From Terriglobia bacterium (GTDB lineage Bacteria; Acidobacteriota; Terriglobia; UBA7540): 8,058 nucleotides of DNA. This document shows, in pieces, positions 7,486-8,058 of this stretch. The translations under genes were made by a program, and so were the position numbers. Every line of letters begins with the position of its first letter. The first letter of the stretch is position 1. The stretch lies in NCBI GenBank assembly GCA_030040455.1, contig JASHTR010000565.1, positions 1-8,058 of the forward strand, in the 5' to 3' direction. The notes beneath the pieces are model-generated. The model was given only the letters and a program-made list of their open reading frames with translations. It was not told the origin of the DNA and did no database searches.

Positions 7486-7588
7486 ACGAGTGGAAGCAGC
7501 GATCGCACCGATCCGATGAGCCGTGTTGGTTTTTCACACGTTCTCACGATGACCGGCTCGCATAATTCTTTGCTTCTTCTGTGAGGAA

Positions 7589-8058
7589 TCACTCTGCGAA
7601 CTTATACCCGATGCCTTGCACGGTCAAAATGAGGAGGGGATGCTTCGGATCGTTTTCGAGCTTCTGCCGGAGCCAGGCGACGTGCACGTCCACGGTGCGC
7701 GTGTTCGGCGTGGCTTCATAACCCCATACTTCTTTCAACAATTCGTCCCGCGAGATGGTCTCCCCGCGGTGCTCGATGAGATATCGCAACAACTGAAACT
7801 CACGGGCCGAAAGGGCAATTTTTTCACCGTCGCGCCAAACCGTGGTAGACCGGAAATTCACGTGGAGATCTCCGATCCGGTATGCCAACCCACCCTTCGC
7901 GCCTTGAGGGGGTCGGCGGAGCAATGCTTCGATGCGCGCGAGAAGCTCCATCATATTGAAGGGCTTGGTCACGTAGTCATCGGCGCCAATCTTCAAACCA
8001 AGCACCTTGTCCACCACCTGGCCGCGCGCGGTAAGCATGAGGACGGGCACCGCTGCCC
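7589..8058 (-). CDS. OmpR/PhoB-family two-component response regulator (N-terminus outside window)
   Basis: About 156 codons run in from the right edge to a TGA at 7591-7589; roughly the first 70 residues, including the phosphoacceptor aspartate, are missing. The visible receiver end holds VPVLMLTARG, with the conserved switch Thr, then GLKIGADDYVTKPF, with the conserved Lys-Pro pair, and the alpha-5 helix MELLARIEALLRR. A linker leads to a complete winged-helix DNA-binding domain: the beta-strand platform, LSAREFQLLRYLIEH (helix 1), ISRDELLKEVWG (helix 2), the recognition helix TRTVDVHVAWLRQKLE and the beta-hairpin LTVQGIGYKF. An internal GTG at 8050 is part of the receiver, not a start. The gene points towards the efflux operon on the same strand, with about 330 bases between, so it may regulate the operon and be partly co-transcribed. 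The partner histidine kinase is not in the window. Confidence 0.95.
   Translation of the reverse strand, partial: AAVPVLMLTARGQVVDKVLGLKIGADDYVTKPFNMMELLARIEALLRRPPQGAKGGLAYRIGDLHVNFRSTTVWRDGEKIALSAREFQLLRYLIEHRGETISRDELLKEVWGYEATPNTRTVDVHVAWLRQKLENDPKHPLLILTVQGIGYKFAE

Larger units (their letters stand above)
7260..7588. other. Upstream and leader region of the efflux operon
   Basis: About 330 bases between the response-regulator stop codon and the preferred start of the outer-membrane factor. It contains, in minus-strand order, an unremarkable stretch with a composite inverted repeat near 7518-7559, a GTCATTC-type inverted repeat (7440-7485), the candidate operator and promoter (7370-7414), then a leader of roughly 100 bases. 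Short open frames here are repeat translations or shadows. I see no RNA gene. The AT-rich part (7360-7415) stands out from its GC-rich surroundings, as expected of a promoter. Confidence 0.7.

Noticed and set aside
7401..7592. Minus-strand open frame of 63 codons between the regulator and the efflux operon
   Set aside because: It overlaps the regulator stop codon and its second half is a translation of the inverted repeat; no ribosome binding site or recognisable domain.

Overview
The window looks like chromosomal DNA from a moderately GC-rich Gram-negative bacterium. It carries a complete tripartite RND efflux operon (TolC-like outer-membrane factor, inner-membrane RND pump, membrane-fusion lipoprotein), so the cell has an outer membrane. 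The style of the RND pump, the TTG start of the outer-membrane factor gene and the interspersed inverted repeats with a GTCATTC(T/C)GA core fit an Acidobacteriota-type genome, but that assignment is inference and not proven by the sequence.

Layout from left to right. Bases 1-258 (minus) are the N-terminal part of a protein resembling the pre-ATP-grasp domain of ATP-grasp ligases; it runs off the left edge. A divergent intergenic region (259-514) holds a perfect 7-bp hairpin but no clear promoter. Bases 515-1093 (plus) encode a complete NADPH-dependent FMN reductase / quinone reductase-like flavoprotein. A short convergent gap (1094-1238) has a small GC-rich hairpin that may end transcription from one or both sides. 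Bases 1239-7259 (minus) are the efflux operon, transcribed right to left in the order outer-membrane factor, RND pump, membrane-fusion protein. The first two genes are 3 nt apart. The last two are separated by about 200 nt that contain an interspersed inverted repeat. Bases 7260-7588 are the operon's upstream region, with an 11-bp-period direct repeat typical of OmpR/PhoB-family operators, a weak core promoter and a second inverted repeat. Bases 7589-8058 (minus) are the C-terminal two thirds of an OmpR/PhoB-type response regulator that runs off the right edge.

How the parts work together: the response regulator probably senses, through an unseen kinase, a toxic compound or envelope stress and switches on the efflux operon by binding the TTAAG-N6-TTAAG repeat that overlaps the proposed -35 element. 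The three efflux proteins would span both membranes and expel the compound. The FMN reductase and ATP-grasp genes are divergently arranged and have no evident link to efflux.

I see no CRISPR array, tRNA, rRNA, insertion sequence or phage gene. No clearly undescribed system is visible. The points most worth a second look are the candidate operator, the repeat that sits on the start of the membrane-fusion gene, and the altered proton-relay residues of the RND pump.
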